From NCBI GenBank assembly GCA_026709365.1, contig JAPOTD010000102.1, forward strand, positions 27,306 to 91,305: DNA of 64,000 bases. The letters run 5' to 3'. The position numbers and the translations under genes are program-made. Of the stretch, positions 48,324 to 58,182 are shown piece after piece (positions within the stretch are counted from its first letter, which is position 1; each line of letters begins with the position of its first letter). The notes below the pieces were generated by a model. The model ran no database searches and was not told the DNA's origin. It worked only from the letters and a program-made list of their open reading frames with translations. The DNA comes from Gammaproteobacteria bacterium (GTDB lineage: Bacteria > Pseudomonadota > Gammaproteobacteria > Pseudomonadales > Azotimanducaceae).

Positions 48324-50249
48324 ATGAGCACCCAAGCCGAGACTTTTGGCTTCGAGACCGAAGCCAAGCAACTGCTGAATTTGATGATTCACTCCCTGTA
48401 CTCCAACCGGGAGGTGTTTCTGCGCGAACTGATCTCCAATGCATCGGATGCGATCGACCGGCTGCGGTTCAAGGCGATCAGCGAGCCGGAGTTGGTGGGC
48501 GAGGACAACGACTTCGCCATTCGGGTCACCTTCGACAAGGACGCCAAGACCCTCACCGTGGCCGACAACGGCATCGGCATGAGCCGTCAGGAGGTGATCG
48601 ACAACCTCGGCACCATCGCCCGCTCCGGCACGGCCGAATTCTTAAGCCAACTGAGTGGCGACCAGAAGAAGGACGCCACCCTGATCGGCCAGTTCGGAGT
48701 GGGCTTCTACAGCGCCTTCATTGTCGCTGAGGAAGTGGAGGTGCGGACTCAGGCGGCAGGCGCCGAAGCCGGTGTGCGCTGGGTCTCCCGAGGCGAGGAT
48801 GAGTACAGCGTGGCGGAGGCGCAAGGCGAGCGGGGCACCCAAGTGACCCTTCGCCTGCGCGAGGATGCCTTAGAGTTCGCCGACGGATTCCGCCTGCGCA
48901 ACCTGGTGCGCAAGTATTCCGACCACATCAGCGTGCCGGTGCGCATGGTCAAGGAGGCGCCGCCAAGTGACGATGACGACGCCAAGGCCGTGGAGGCGCC
49001 GGAGTGGGAGGACGTCAATGAGGCGACCGCCCTGTGGACGCGCTCCCGCTCCGAGGTCAGCGACGAGGAGTACCGCGAGTTCTACAAGCACGTCTCCCAC
49101 GACTTTGAGGATCCCCTGTCCTGGAGCCACAACCGGGTCGAGGGCCGGCTGGAGTACACCAGCCTGCTGTACCTGCCCAAGCGCGCCCCCTTCGATCTCT
49201 GGAACCGGGAGTCGCCGCGGGGCTTGAAGCTTTATGTGCAGCGCGTGTTCATCATGGACGACGCCGACCAGTTCCTGCCGCTCTACCTGCGCTTCGTCAA
49301 GGGCGTGGTCGATTCCAACGACCTGCCCCTCAACGTCTCCCGCGAAGTGCTGCAGCAGGACGAACAGGTCGCCAGCATCCGCAGCGCCCTGACCAAGCGG
49401 GTGCTCACCACCTTGGACGGCATGGCCAAAAAGGAGCCGGAGGACTACCAAGCGTTCTGGGATGAGTTCGGTGAAGTCATCAAGGAGGGCGCCGGTGATG
49501 AGTTCGCCAACCGGGAGCTTTACCGCGGACTGTTGCGCTTCGCCTCCACAGCCGGGGAGGATGCCACCAAGAACGTCGGTCTCAAGGACTACCTCGAACG
49601 CCTCGTGGAGGATCAGGACCGCATCTACTACCTTGTGGCGGACAGTTACGAAAACGCCCGTTCCAGCCCCCATCTGGAGATCTTCCGGAAGCGCGGCATC
49701 GAGGTGCTGCTGCTGTTTGACCGCATCGATGAATGGCTGATGACGAACCTCCCCGAGTTTGACGGCAAGGCCTTCCAGGACATCACCCGCGCTGGCCTAG
49801 TGCTGCCGGGGGAGACAGCCGAAAATGCCGCGGAGAGCGAGGAATCGGCTGAGAACGCCGACAAAGACGAGGACAAAACCGACGACGACCCGCTGGCCGA
49901 ACGCATCAAGACGGCGCTGGCAGAGCGCGTGGAGGTGGTGCGCGCCTCAACCCGCCTCACCGACTCGCCAGCCTGCCTGGTCCAGGGCGAGTTCGCCTTG
50001 GGCAGGCAGATGCAGCGCATCATGGAAGCTACTGGCCAAGCGTTCACCCCGCCCAAGCCGAGCTTCGAGTACAACGCCGAGCATCCGCTGCTCAAGCGCT
50101 TGGACCAGGAGAGCGATGAGGACCGCTTCGCCGAACTGGTGCTGGTGCTGTTCGATCAAGCGAGCCTAGCGGAAGGCGACGCCCTCCAGGACGCCGGCGC
50201 CTACGTCAGCCGAATCAACCGATTGCTGCTGGAGCTGCTGGAGCGCTGA
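48324..50249 (+). CDS. htpG: Molecular chaperone HtpG (bacterial Hsp90)
   Basis: ATP-dependent chaperone. The 641-residue protein opens with [38 protein letters not shown] and carries the GHKL ATPase motifs [18 protein letters not shown] and [11 protein letters not shown]. The middle domain has [36 protein letters not shown] short acidic stretch of about 25 residues (near residues 505-525) lies ahead of the C-terminal dimerisation domain. No heat-shock promoter was identified. Confidence 0.96.
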   Translation: MSTQAETFGFETEAKQLLNLMIHSLYSNREVFLRELISNASDAIDRLRFKAISEPELVGEDNDFAIRVTFDKDAKTLTVADNGIGMSRQEVIDNLGTIARSGTAEFLSQLSGDQKKDATLIGQFGVGFYSAFIVAEEVEVRTQAAGAEAGVRWVSRGEDEYSVAEAQGERGTQVTLRLREDALEFADGFRLRNLVRKYSDHISVPVRMVKEAPPSDDDDAKAVEAPEWEDVNEATALWTRSRSEVSDEEYREFYKHVSHDFEDPLSWSHNRVEGRLEYTSLLYLPKRAPFDLWNRESPRGLKLYVQRVFIMDDADQFLPLYLRFVKGVVDSNDLPLNVSREVLQQDEQVASIRSALTKRVLTTLDGMAKKEPEDYQAFWDEFGEVIKEGAGDEFANRELYRGLLRFASTAGEDATKNVGLKDYLERLVEDQDRIYYLVADSYENARSSPHLEIFRKRGIEVLLLFDRIDEWLMTNLPEFDGKAFQDITRAGLVLPGETAENAAESEESAENADKDEDKTDDDPLAERIKTALAERVEVVRASTRLTDSPACLVQGEFALGRQMQRIMEATGQAFTPPKPSFEYNAEHPLLKRLDQESDEDRFAELVLVLFDQASLAEGDALQDAGAYVSRINRLLLELLER

Positions 50250-50558
50250 GGGACTTTCAGGCATCTTTGCGCATCAGGATAACCCGCATCGGATATTCGC
50301 TGCGTCCTTCAACGACGTTAGGCAAGGTTCTGGAGATTGGATGTTTTTGGACATCGGATTCTCTCAAGGGACAAATACAAGTTGCGGTTTCGCGAGAAAA
50401 TGCTTTGAACCCGAGCAAGTCAACGTCGCGGATAGGGCGAGGCTCGTGTGCGAAGCGTTGAGTGAGAGAACCCGCCACGCCTATCGCTTCGTGTCTTGCG
50501 ATTGAAGCCCATTGGAGTACTATAAATCAGTTATTAGTACCTATCTGGTAGCGTCGAA
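50250..50558. other. 309-base intergenic region, nothing recognised
   Basis: Short frames exist on both strands (for example about 64 codons on + and 73 codons on -), but none has a ribosome site or a recognisable motif. The last 50 bases are AT-rich (ACTATAAATCAGTTATTAG) and probably hold the promoter of the downstream toxin-antitoxin pair. Confidence 0.4.
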
Positions 50559-50981
50559 ATGTCCAAATCTAAGTATCAAGCTTTGGAAAAGTACTTGAGA
50601 ATGACCAGCTTCCAGAAGATCCCGATGACATTCAAGGAGTTGGAAGCGATCATCGGTTCCTCCCTGCCCGATTCGGCGCGGAGGCATCGGCCATGGTGGA
50701 GCAACAATCCCTCCAACAGCTCCATCACCCCCTTTTGGCTCGCCGCTGGTTACAAGACCGCCGAGGTGGATATTGGGAACGAGCAGTTGGTTTTCGTGCG
50801 GGACGAAACGGCAGAGGCTCGCTGCGCTTCAGATCGCGATGCCGCAGGCCGGCAGGACGAACACCCAGTTCTAGGTTGCATGGCGGGGACAGTCACCGTG
50901 CCCGACGGCGTGGATTTGACGAAACCGGCCATGCCTGAATGGGCACCTCTCACGCAGGCTTCGGGGTTGGTCGATGACTGA
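50559..50981 (+). CDS. Composite antitoxin: DUF7662-like N-terminal domain with a VapB/Phd-type toxin-binding tail
   Basis: 140 residues. Residues 1-80 (SKYQALEKYLRMT...MTFKELEAIIGSSLPDSARRHRPWWSNNP...FWLAAGYKTAEVDI) match a small domain of unknown function that I recall as DUF7662. The last 40 residues (LGCMAGTVTVPDGVDLTKP) match the C-terminal tail usual in antitoxins paired with PIN toxins, where an AbrB- or Phd-type domain normally precedes it. The gene overlaps the following PIN toxin by eight bases, so I infer an antitoxin in which the DNA-binding part has been replaced. The DUF number is from memory and must be checked. Confidence 0.65.
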   Translation: MSKSKYQALEKYLRMTSFQKIPMTFKELEAIIGSSLPDSARRHRPWWSNNPSNSSITPFWLAAGYKTAEVDIGNEQLVFVRDETAEARCASDRDAAGRQDEHPVLGCMAGTVTVPDGVDLTKPAMPEWAPLTQASGLVDD

Positions 50982-51387
50982 TCTCCTGCTTGATACTTGC
51001 ACCGTCATCTGGACTGGAAACGACGAATTGATCGAGGCCGATGCAAAGACTGCGATCAACGCCACTCGTCGCGAAGGTGGCCGGACCTACGTTTCACCCT
51101 TTTCAGCTTGGGAGTTGGGGTTGCTCGTCGCCCGGGCGCGGTTGAGGCTGGAACGGCCGGTTGAGAATTGGTTCGAGGACTACGTCACCAAAGGTCGGAT
51201 CACGCTGGCGGAGGCATCCCCGAGAATTCTCATCGCTTCATCGTTCCTGCCCGGCGAACCGCCCGCTGATCCCGCGGATCGAATCATCATAGCCACTGCT
51301 CGGATGTTGAACCTCTGCATTGTGACCCGGGATCGTCTGATCTTAGACTATGCCCATGCTGGGCATGTCCGGGCATTGCGTTGCTGA
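50974..51387 (+). CDS. PIN-domain toxin (VapC-like)
   Basis: A 137-residue PIN-domain protein. The conserved acidic residues appear in LLLDTCTVIW, SAWELGLLV and DPADRIIIATA, with the final IVTRDRLILDY. It is of the subgroup often paired with Phd/AbrB antitoxins rather than with the domain seen upstream. It overlaps the composite antitoxin by eight bases. It is not closely similar to the PIN toxin at 47867-48268. Confidence 0.9.
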   Translation: MTDLLLDTCTVIWTGNDELIEADAKTAINATRREGGRTYVSPFSAWELGLLVARARLRLERPVENWFEDYVTKGRITLAEASPRILIASSFLPGEPPADPADRIIIATARMLNLCIVTRDRLILDYAHAGHVRALRC

Positions 51388-51663
51388 GCGGTCGGCATTG
51401 CTCCTCGGCGGGAACGGCACTTTGCACCGTCTGAGGATGCCAGCCTTCGGTTCGTTATGCCCTCGAGCCGAAAGTCTTTCAGGTGATTGCAATTCTAGCT
51501 GAAGGATCACGACGGCTCGGGGACGCCCCCGCAGCGCAGCGAATCACGCTTCATGGAGGTTCCTGTTAGATGCACTCTAAGCAGGAATGGCGTAACTGCG
51601 AATCGGTTTGGAAACTCCCTCGCTGGTGTGGTCATTTTGGCAACCGGCCATTAGCATTGACCC

Positions 51664-52602
51664 GTGCCTACTGCTATTTCCATCTTGGTTCCCAAACTGA
51701 GCCGTTTCGGTCGCTCGCTGCTGCTGGCGCTAACGCCCGGCTTGGCCGCAGCGGCCGCCGACGTGCCGGGCGCCGCTGACCCGCCGGGCCTTGACCGCTT
51801 TCCCAGGGCTTGGATCATCGCCCATGAGAGTCAGGATGAGCTTGCGCCCCGGGAGTTTATCGTCAGCGCCGTGGAGAAGATCCGGCGGGAGCTGCACATC
51901 GAGCGCAAACTGCGCATTGACGCCACCGCGGTGCGCGTCACCTACCGGATTCCGGCGGGCGTGCCCTTGCGCGAGGTCATCGCCCACTACGAAAAGGCCT
52001 TGGGTGCCAACGCCCTGTTCAGTTGCCGAGGCCGCGACTGCGGGCGCAGCAACGGCTGGGCCAACCAAGTGTTCGGCCAGGCCATCCTGTTCGGGCCGGA
52101 GGCCAATCAGTTTTACATCGCCGCCGACGTGGACGGTGAACTCGTTTCCACCTACGTCATTGAGCGCGGCAACCGGCGCATCTACGCCCATGTGGAGATT
52201 CTGCAGCCCAGCAAGGCGGTCGAGGCGGTGACCAATGCGGAGCTCACCGAGCAATTGGCCGGCAACGGCTTTGTCGCGCTCGCCGGAGTGCGGCCACGCC
52301 GTGACGGCAGCATTCCCGATGACGGCCTTGCGAAGTTGCGCAGCCTGTCGGCCCGCCTACGCATTTTTGAACGCCTCACGGTCTATGTGGTCTGCCATCT
52401 CCACGGCCCGGAGGACACCGCCCTGATGCTGGAGCGCTCGACGGCCTGCGCCGAGGCCGCCCGCGACGCGCTGGGGGAGGGCATCGACGCAAGCGCAGGC
52501 CCGAATCTGATCCCCTTTGGCGCTGGCCCCTTGCTGCCCCGCGCCGGCGGCGCGGTGGCCCGCATCGAGTTGGTGCTGCCCCATCGCCAGCAGCGTGACT
52601 GA
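51664..52602 (+). CDS. DUF4892-domain protein, probably exported
   Basis: 312 residues starting with GTG. An N-terminal hydrophobic segment (SLLLALTPGLAAAAA) after a basic stretch looks like a signal peptide with cleavage near residue 32. The body has GLDRFPRAWIIAHESQDELAPREFIVSAVEKI...LRIDATAVRVTYRIPAG and a C-terminal OmpA-like region (ERLTVYVVCHLHGPEDTALMLERSTACAEAARDAL). This fits the DUF4892 family of gammaproteobacterial envelope proteins, whose function is unknown. The stop overlaps the prmB GTG by eight bases. No clear gene lies between 51388 and 51663. Confidence 0.75.
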   Translation: MPTAISILVPKLSRFGRSLLLALTPGLAAAAADVPGAADPPGLDRFPRAWIIAHESQDELAPREFIVSAVEKIRRELHIERKLRIDATAVRVTYRIPAGVPLREVIAHYEKALGANALFSCRGRDCGRSNGWANQVFGQAILFGPEANQFYIAADVDGELVSTYVIERGNRRIYAHVEILQPSKAVEAVTNAELTEQLAGNGFVALAGVRPRRDGSIPDDGLAKLRSLSARLRIFERLTVYVVCHLHGPEDTALMLERSTACAEAARDALGEGIDASAGPNLIPFGAGPLLPRAGGAVARIELVLPHRQQRD

Positions 52603-53485
52603 GCTGCGAACGCTGCTCGCCGAGGTGCATGAGCGGTTTCGCGAAGCGCCGCTCTGCTACGGCCAAGGCACCGAAAACGCTTGGGATGAGGCCACCGCCT
52701 TGGTGCTCGGCGTGACTGGGCTGCCCGATGCGCCGCCTTCCCTCGATGCCTGTCTGGATGGGACGACTACAGCCCGGATTCAGCGGCTCGCCCAGCGCCG
52801 GGTGGACGAACGCCAGCCCTTGGCTTGGCTGCTCGGCAAGACTCGATATTGCGGGGCTTGGTTCCAAGTCGAGCCCGGCGTTGTGGTGCCGCGCTCTCCC
52901 ATCGGCCCCATGCTGCAGGACGGCCTTCGGCCTTGGCTGGCCCGCCCGCCGCAGCGCATCTTGGACCTGTGCTGCGGTTGCGGCTGCCTCGGCCTGCTGG
53001 CAGCCGCGCAGTTTCCGGATGCACAGGTGGTTTTGGTCGATGCCGATCCCCGCGCCGTCGATCTCGCGCAGCGCAACGCCGCTGCCTTGGGCCTTGCCGG
53101 ACGCATGGAGGTGGCTTGCGCGAACCTGTTCGACGGCGCGCCGCCCGGCGCCTTTGATCTGATCCTTTGCAATCCGCCCTATGTCGATGCCGCGGATTTG
53201 AGTGCGCTGCCGCCGGAGTTCGCGCACGAACCCTCTTTGGGACTGGCTGGCGGGGAAGATGGCCTTGATGTCGTGCGTCGGGTCATCGACCAAGCCCCGG
53301 CGCATCTGGAGAAGGGCGGGCTGCTGGTGTGCGAGGTGGGCCTGAACGCCTGGCGCGTCAATCGCGCTTGGCCGAGCCTGCCCTTCATCTGGCCCGATTT
53401 GCCGTCCAGCGGCCCGGCTGTGTTCCTGCTGGCTGGGCTTGGCAACAGATCGGAAATTCCACTACGCCAGCGTTCGGGCCTGTAA
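52595..53485 (+). CDS. prmB: 50S ribosomal protein L3 glutamine methyltransferase
   Basis: Methylates the conserved glutamine of ribosomal protein L3 with S-adenosylmethionine. The 296-residue protein has an N-terminal helical domain and ILDLCCGCGCLGLLAA (SAM site). The catalytic NPPYVD motif for glutamine/adenine amide methylation follows. The GTG start matches the usual family start. In many gammaproteobacteria aroC follows directly; here aroC is about 950 bases further on, separated by an ATPase pseudogene and a miniature element. Confidence 0.9.
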   Translation: MTELRTLLAEVHERFREAPLCYGQGTENAWDEATALVLGVTGLPDAPPSLDACLDGTTTARIQRLAQRRVDERQPLAWLLGKTRYCGAWFQVEPGVVVPRSPIGPMLQDGLRPWLARPPQRILDLCCGCGCLGLLAAAQFPDAQVVLVDADPRAVDLAQRNAAALGLAGRMEVACANLFDGAPPGAFDLILCNPPYVDAADLSALPPEFAHEPSLGLAGGEDGLDVVRRVIDQAPAHLEKGGLLVCEVGLNAWRVNRAWPSLPFIWPDLPSSGPAVFLLAGLGNRSEIPLRQRSGL

Positions 53486-53504
53486 TCTGACCCTCGCATT
53501 ATCC

Positions 53505-54130
53505 CGGGCGTGATGTGAGGGACTAGCGGGGACGCGGCGGGCGATGATGCTCTCGCGGGCGTCGATGATGTCCGCTGCCGTAACCGGTTCGTCCCGGCCG
53601 GGCGCGTTGCGGAAGCACGCATCGTAGGCCAGCGCGTTCACCAGCTAGGGCTGGCCGCGGGTCTGCTCCCACAGGGTCGCCAGAGCCCGAGGCTCAAACG
53701 TCCGCCCCGTCTCGGCCGTGTGCTGGCCGAGCAGGGCCACGGTCTCCTCGCGGGTGAAGTCGCCCAGCCGCATGGACTCAGCGATGTTGAATGGGCTTGA
53801 ATTGCCCGCTGGGTAGTCGCGTACGTCGCGCATGCCGCACAGCGCCACGCTCAATGGAAACGACTCCGGTCGCGAGGGATGGCCCGCGCGCAACTGGCGC
53901 AGCGTCGATGCCAGCAGTCCGTCCGCCAGCGCGTCGGTCTCGTCGATCAGCAGCACCAGCGGGGTGGGATGGGATGCCGACCACAGTCTCAGCACCTTGC
54001 CGAGGGCGCCGCTGGGACCGGCTTGTTGCAGCGCCTCCGGCCACGCGCTCTCCGGGAATCGGTCTCCGAGGGTGGCCTTCGCCTGATCAGCCAGCTCATC
54101 CAGGATGGCGCGCATGGCCGGATTATCGCA
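53505..54130 (-). pseudogene. Broken AAA-ATPase gene (paralogue of the ATPase at 3079-4683)
   Basis: The frame from 54115 to 53648 reads MRAILDELADQAKATLGD, then PLVLLIDETDALADG (Walker B) and VALCGMRDVRDY, and stops at TAG after QTRGQP. The next codons continue LVNALAYDACFRNA and AREAIIA-like residues; relatives have GQPWLVNALA, so TAG replaces TGG (Trp). The Walker A region is missing at the N-terminal side and the C-terminal part is cut after the RR of the helical region. The same motifs occur in the intact ATPase at 3079-4683. Its upstream edge lies against a miniature element with an 8-bp target duplication. Confidence 0.85.
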
Positions 54131-54132
54131 GA

Positions 54133-54338
54133 CGTGCCTATAAACGAGCTTCAGCCGACGGAGTTTGGCGGAGTCCCCGGTTCATTTCGAGGGCGGGACG
54201 CCCTTATCTGTGGGTCGTCGCCCGAACCAAGCGGACTTCCGAAGCGAGGGCGTCCCGCCCTCGATTGTAAGTCCGCAGGGACAACGCAGCGGGTCCGCAC
54301 ACCCACTCAGTGTTGGCTGAAGCATGTTTACAGGCATG
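54133..54338. mobile_element. Miniature inverted-repeat element, copy A (about 206 bp, 8-bp TSD)
   Basis: The left end CGTGCCTATAAACGAGCTTC and the right end (inverted) CATGCCTGTAAACATGCTTC form imperfect terminal inverted repeats of about 26 bp. ATCGCAGA occurs directly before (54125-54132) and after (54339-54346), a perfect 8-bp target duplication. The interior has a GAGGGCGGGACGCCC / GGGCGTCCCGCCCTC inverted pair and no gene. It is about 85-90% identical to copy B by eye. It lies at the edge of the ATPase pseudogene, upstream of aroC. Confidence 0.88.
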
Positions 54339-54429
54339 ATCGCAGATTTGATGTCCCTGCCGACTTGATGCCGCAGCCCTCGGTTCCCATACTAGCGCCA
54401 CCAGCGCCACAGCCAGCTAGGGCGGGCTC

Positions 54430-55494
54430 ATGTCCGGCAACACCTTCGGTCAGCACTTCACCCTCACCACCTTCGGTGAGAGCCACGGTCCGGCGCTGGG
54501 CGCCATTGTCGATGGCTGCCCGCCGGGCATCGCACTGTCCGCAGCGGACATCCAGCCGGACCTCGACCGCCGCCGCCCAGGGCAGTCCAAGTACACCACC
54601 CAGCGCCGGGAAGGCGACCAAGTGAGCATTCTTTCGGGCGTCTTCAAGGGCCGCACCACAGGCACGCCCATTGGCTTGGCCATCGAGAACGAGGATCCGA
54701 AAAGCAAGGACTACGAGGCCATCAAGAACCTGTTCCGGCCCGCCCACGCCGACTTCACTTACCATCACAAGTACGGCCTGCGCGATTACCGGGGCAGCGG
54801 CCGGGCCTCCGCCCGGGAGACGGCGATGCGGGTGGCCGCCGGGGCCATAGCCAAGCAGTGCCTTGGCGACTTGGCCGGGATCAAGGTGAGGGGCCATCTG
54901 TCCGCCATCGGCGAGCTTCGGCTGCCCTTCAAGTCTTGGGATGCGGTGTCAGGCAATCCCTTCTTTTGCCCTGATCCGGACAGCGTCCGGGCCATCGCCG
55001 CGCTGATCGACGAACTGCGCCGGGCGGGGGACTCCATCGGCGCGGAGGTCACCATCGTCGCCAGCGGCGCGCCGGTCGGCTTGGGGGAGCCCGTGTTCGC
55101 CAAGCTCGATGCCGAGTTGGCCGGCGCCCTGATGGGCATCAATGCCGTCAAGGCGGTGGCCATCGGCGACGGCTTTGACGTCATCCGCCAGCGCGGCACC
55201 CAGCACCGGGACGAGATGTCCAGCCAAGGCTTCCTGAGCAACCACGCCGGCGGCGTGCTCGGCGGCATCTCCTCCGGCCAGGACATCATCGCCCGCATCG
55301 CTCTGAAGCCCACCTCCAGCTTGACCACCCCAGGACGCACGGTGGACATCGACGGCAATGAGACGGAGGTGGTCACCAAGGGGCGCCACGATCCCTGCGT
55401 CGGCATTCGCGCCACCCCCATAGCCGAAGCGATGGTCGCTCTGGTGCTGATCGACCACCTGCTGCGCCATCGGGGGCAAGTGGGCAGCGGCTGA
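54430..55494 (+). CDS. aroC: Chorismate synthase
   Basis: Converts 5-enolpyruvylshikimate-3-phosphate to chorismate with reduced FMN, the last step of the shikimate pathway. The 354-residue protein has the N-terminal [18 protein letters not shown], the [19 protein letters not shown] motif and the C-terminal [18 protein letters not shown] signature. Miniature elements A and B flank the gene on both sides. The promoter must lie between element A and the ATG (54339-54429) or inside the element. Confidence 0.96.
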   Translation: MSGNTFGQHFTLTTFGESHGPALGAIVDGCPPGIALSAADIQPDLDRRRPGQSKYTTQRREGDQVSILSGVFKGRTTGTPIGLAIENEDPKSKDYEAIKNLFRPAHADFTYHHKYGLRDYRGSGRASARETAMRVAAGAIAKQCLGDLAGIKVRGHLSAIGELRLPFKSWDAVSGNPFFCPDPDSVRAIAALIDELRRAGDSIGAEVTIVASGAPVGLGEPVFAKLDAELAGALMGINAVKAVAIGDGFDVIRQRGTQHRDEMSSQGFLSNHAGGVLGGISSGQDIIARIALKPTSSLTTPGRTVDIDGNETEVVTKGRHDPCVGIRATPIAEAMVALVLIDHLLRHRGQVGSG

Positions 55495-55600
55495 GCACCG
55501 GCCGCTTGGTCCAACCAAACGCCTCATGACATCCGAGGGCCTCAGCTAGTGCCGAGCGCTGCGGTTCGAGGACGTCCGTCCATCGCTTCGAAATCGGATA

Positions 55601-55799
55601 CATGCCTGTAAACGAGCTTCAGCCGACCAAGTTTGGCGGAGTCCCCGGTTCATTCCAGGGCGGGACGCCCCGTGGGCCGTTGTCCAAACCATGCGGTTTT
55701 CCGGAGCGAGGGCGGGACGCCCTCGATGCAAGTCCGCAGGGATAACGCAGCGGGTCTGCGCAACCACTCAGTGTTGGCTGAAGCATGTTGATGGGCATG
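55601..55799. mobile_element. Miniature inverted-repeat element, copy B (about 199 bp, 8-bp TSD)
   Basis: The left end CATGCCTGTAAACGAGCTTC and the right end (inverted) CATGCCCATCAACATGCTTC form imperfect terminal repeats. ATCGGATA occurs directly before (55593-55600) and after (55800-55807), a perfect 8-bp target duplication. The interior corresponds to copy A. Both duplications start with ATCG, which suggests a target preference. No transposase is nearby. Confidence 0.9.
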
Positions 55800-55877
55800 A
55801 TCGGATATTGGCTCGCTTTGACTTTGGCTGGGCTTGAGCGGCTGGCGCTCTGACGAGCGCCACTGCGAGGTCAAGAC

Positions 55878-55935
55878 GTCCGCTCCGGGGCGAAACGCCC
55901 GCTTCAGGCGAGATGCCCGGAGCGGGCGTCCCGCC
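55878..55935. repeat. Palindromic relic upstream of leuC
   Basis: CGCTCCGGGG and GCCCGGAGCG are inverted arms around a GCGAAACGCCC core, and GGGCGTCCCGCCC follows. The GGGCGTCCCGCCC part resembles the internal arms of miniature elements A and B, so this may be a decayed third copy. Only partial similarity is visible. Confidence 0.4.
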
Positions 55936-56107
55936 CGCGACCGAATCACGACGACCTGAGTCGGACTGGGCCGCTACTGCCGTTCTTGGCAGTGGCGCAG
56001 TTCGCGAAGTCCAATTGGATTCCCCAATTCAGCCAAACTCCATTAGACTGCGCACCCTCAACCGGCTGGGGACTAGGCCGGACACCCGACGCAACGGGAC
56101 GGGCGCC

Positions 56108-57517
56108 ATGCCAACGCTGTACGACAAGATTTGGGCGGATCACCTGATCGGCGAGCGGGAGGACGGACAGAGCCTGCTCTACATCGATCTGCAGCTGCTG
56201 CATGAGGTCACCTCGCCGCAGGCCTTCGCCGGCTTGGCGCAGGCCGGGCGGATGCTCTGGCGCAGGCAGGCCAATCTGGCCACGCCGGACCACAACGTTC
56301 CCACCGAAAACAGGGCTGCGGGCATTGACGGCATCGCCGATTCCGTGGCTCGGGAGCAGGTGGTCGCCTTGGACGACAACTGCCGCCAGCATGGGGTGCG
56401 GCAGTTCGACATGCTCGACCCGCGCCAAGGCATCGTTCACGTCATGGGGCCGGAGCAGGGCGCCACGCTGCCGGGCATGACCATCGTCTGCGGCGACTCC
56501 CACACCTCCACCCACGGCGCGTTCGGCGCCTTGGCCCAGGGGGTGGGCACCTCCGAGGTGGAGCACGTGATGGCCACCCAATGCCTGGCGCAATCGAAGG
56601 CTAGGAACATGGCCGTGCAGATCAATGGAAACCTGCCGGCCGGGGTTTACGCCAAGGATCTGGCGTTGGCGCTGATCGGTCGCATCGGCACCGCAGGTGC
56701 CACCGGCCACACCATCGAGTACCAAGGCGAGGCCGTGCGGGCGCTGTCGATGGAAGGCCGCATGACGTTGTGCAACCTGTCCATCGAAGCCGGTGCCCGG
56801 GCCGGTCTGGTGGCCGTGGACGACACCACGCTCGAATACTTGGAGGATCGGCCGCTGGCCCCGTCCGGCAGCGAATGGCAAGCGGCGCTGGCCCATTGGC
56901 AGGAACTGGTCAGCGACTCCGACGCCGAATTCGACAGCGCCGCCAGCCTCGATGCCGCCGCCTTGATGCCACAGGTCACTTGGGGCACCTCGCCGGAGAT
57001 GGTGGCCGGCATCGAGGAGGTGACGCCGAACCCGAACCAGGCCGCGGATCCGACCGAGGCCGACGGCATTGAAAGGGCCTTGGCGTACATGGGACTGGCG
57101 GCGGAACAGCCGATTGCCGACATTCGCTTGGACCGCATCTTCATCGGCTCCTGCACCAACGCCCGGCTTGAGGATCTGCGCGTCGCCGCCAGCATCGTGT
57201 CGGGTCGGCGGGTGGCCTCCAACATCAAGCAGGCTTTGGTGGTGCCCGGCTCCGGATTGGTCAAGCAGGCCGCTGAAGCGGAGGGGCTGGCCGACATCTT
57301 CACCGCCGCCGGTTTCGAGTGGCGCGCCCCCGGCTGCTCCATGTGCCTGGCCATGAATCCCGACAAGCTGCTGCCCGGCGAGCACTGCGCCTCCACCTCC
57401 AACCGCAATTTCGAGGGCCGTCAAGGCCACGGCGGACGCACCCATCTGGTCAGCCCGGCCATGGCGGCGGCAGCGGCGGTGGCGGGCCGCTTCGTCGATG
57501 TGAGGCAATGGCTGTGA
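56108..57517 (+). CDS. leuC: 3-isopropylmalate dehydratase large subunit
   Basis: The 4Fe-4S aconitase-type subunit of isopropylmalate isomerase in leucine synthesis. The 469-residue protein has [50 protein letters not shown] and [15 protein letters not shown], with the cluster cysteines. The start at [12 protein letters not shown] is the family start; an upstream extension of the frame is not used. It overlaps leuD by ten bases. Confidence 0.96.
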   Translation: MPTLYDKIWADHLIGEREDGQSLLYIDLQLLHEVTSPQAFAGLAQAGRMLWRRQANLATPDHNVPTENRAAGIDGIADSVAREQVVALDDNCRQHGVRQFDMLDPRQGIVHVMGPEQGATLPGMTIVCGDSHTSTHGAFGALAQGVGTSEVEHVMATQCLAQSKARNMAVQINGNLPAGVYAKDLALALIGRIGTAGATGHTIEYQGEAVRALSMEGRMTLCNLSIEAGARAGLVAVDDTTLEYLEDRPLAPSGSEWQAALAHWQELVSDSDAEFDSAASLDAAALMPQVTWGTSPEMVAGIEEVTPNPNQAADPTEADGIERALAYMGLAAEQPIADIRLDRIFIGSCTNARLEDLRVAASIVSGRRVASNIKQALVVPGSGLVKQAAEAEGLADIFTAAGFEWRAPGCSMCLAMNPDKLLPGEHCASTSNRNFEGRQGHGGRTHLVSPAMAAAAAVAGRFVDVRQWL

Positions 57518-58182
57518 AGGCGTTCCGACGGGAGACCGGCTTGGCCGCGCCCTTGGACCGCGCCAACGTGGACACGGATCAGATCATCCCCAAGCAGTTC
57601 CTGAAGTCGATCAAGCGCACCGGCTTTGGCGACAACCTGTTCGACGCCTGGCGCTTTCTGGACGAAGGCGACATCGGCCTCACGCCCAACGAGCGGCGCC
57701 TGAACCACCGCTTCGTGCTCAACCAACCACGCTACCAAGAGGCGGGCGTGCTGCTCGCCCGGCGCAACTTCGGCTGCGGCTCCAGCCGGGAGCACGCCGT
57801 CTGGGCGCTGCTGGAGTACGGCTTCTTCGCCGTCGTCGCGCCCAGCTTCGCCGACATCTTCTTCGAGAACTGCTTCAAGAACGGGCTGCTGCCCATCCGT
57901 CTTGATGAGGCGTTGGTGGATGACCTGTTCGGGAGAGCCCAGGGCGATGGCGGCTTGGAGCTGACCATCGATCTGGAAGCGCAGCGAATCGAACTGCCGG
58001 ATGGCGGCGAGCTGGCGTTCGAGGTGCCGTCGAGCGCCCGCCGCAAGCTGCTTGACGGGCTCGATGACATTGGGCTTACCCTAGCCCAGGCGGACCGCAT
58101 TCGCGCATTCGAGACCAGCTACCACCAACGGCGTCCTTGGCTTAAGCGCGGCGTCGGAGCATCCGAGGCGGCCGCCCCATGA
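57508..58182 (+). CDS. leuD: 3-isopropylmalate dehydratase small subunit
   Basis: The swivelling-domain partner of LeuC. The 224-residue protein has [37 protein letters not shown] and [18 protein letters not shown]. The ATG lies inside the 3' end of leuC (ten-base overlap). The end overlaps leuB in ATGA. Both overlaps mean translation coupling. Confidence 0.95.
   Translation: MAVKAFRRETGLAAPLDRANVDTDQIIPKQFLKSIKRTGFGDNLFDAWRFLDEGDIGLTPNERRLNHRFVLNQPRYQEAGVLLARRNFGCGSSREHAVWALLEYGFFAVVAPSFADIFFENCFKNGLLPIRLDEALVDDLFGRAQGDGGLELTIDLEAQRIELPDGGELAFEVPSSARRKLLDGLDDIGLTLAQADRIRAFETSYHQRRPWLKRGVGASEAAAP

Larger units (their letters stand above)
55495..56107. other. 613-base intergenic region with repeats
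   Basis: No gene. It contains miniature element B (55601-55799) and a palindromic relic (55878-55935). The last 60 bases form the leuC leader; I found no leader peptide rich in leucine codons, so leucine attenuation is not supported. Confidence 0.5.

Noticed and set aside
48324..48326. A second toxin-antitoxin pair directly linked to htpG
   Set aside because: The vapBC pair ends 55 bases before htpG and has its own promoter-like region; nothing suggests a functional link.
56040..56107. Leucine leader peptide and attenuator before leuC
   Set aside because: No short frame with a run of leucine codons and no terminator/antiterminator hairpins in this stretch.
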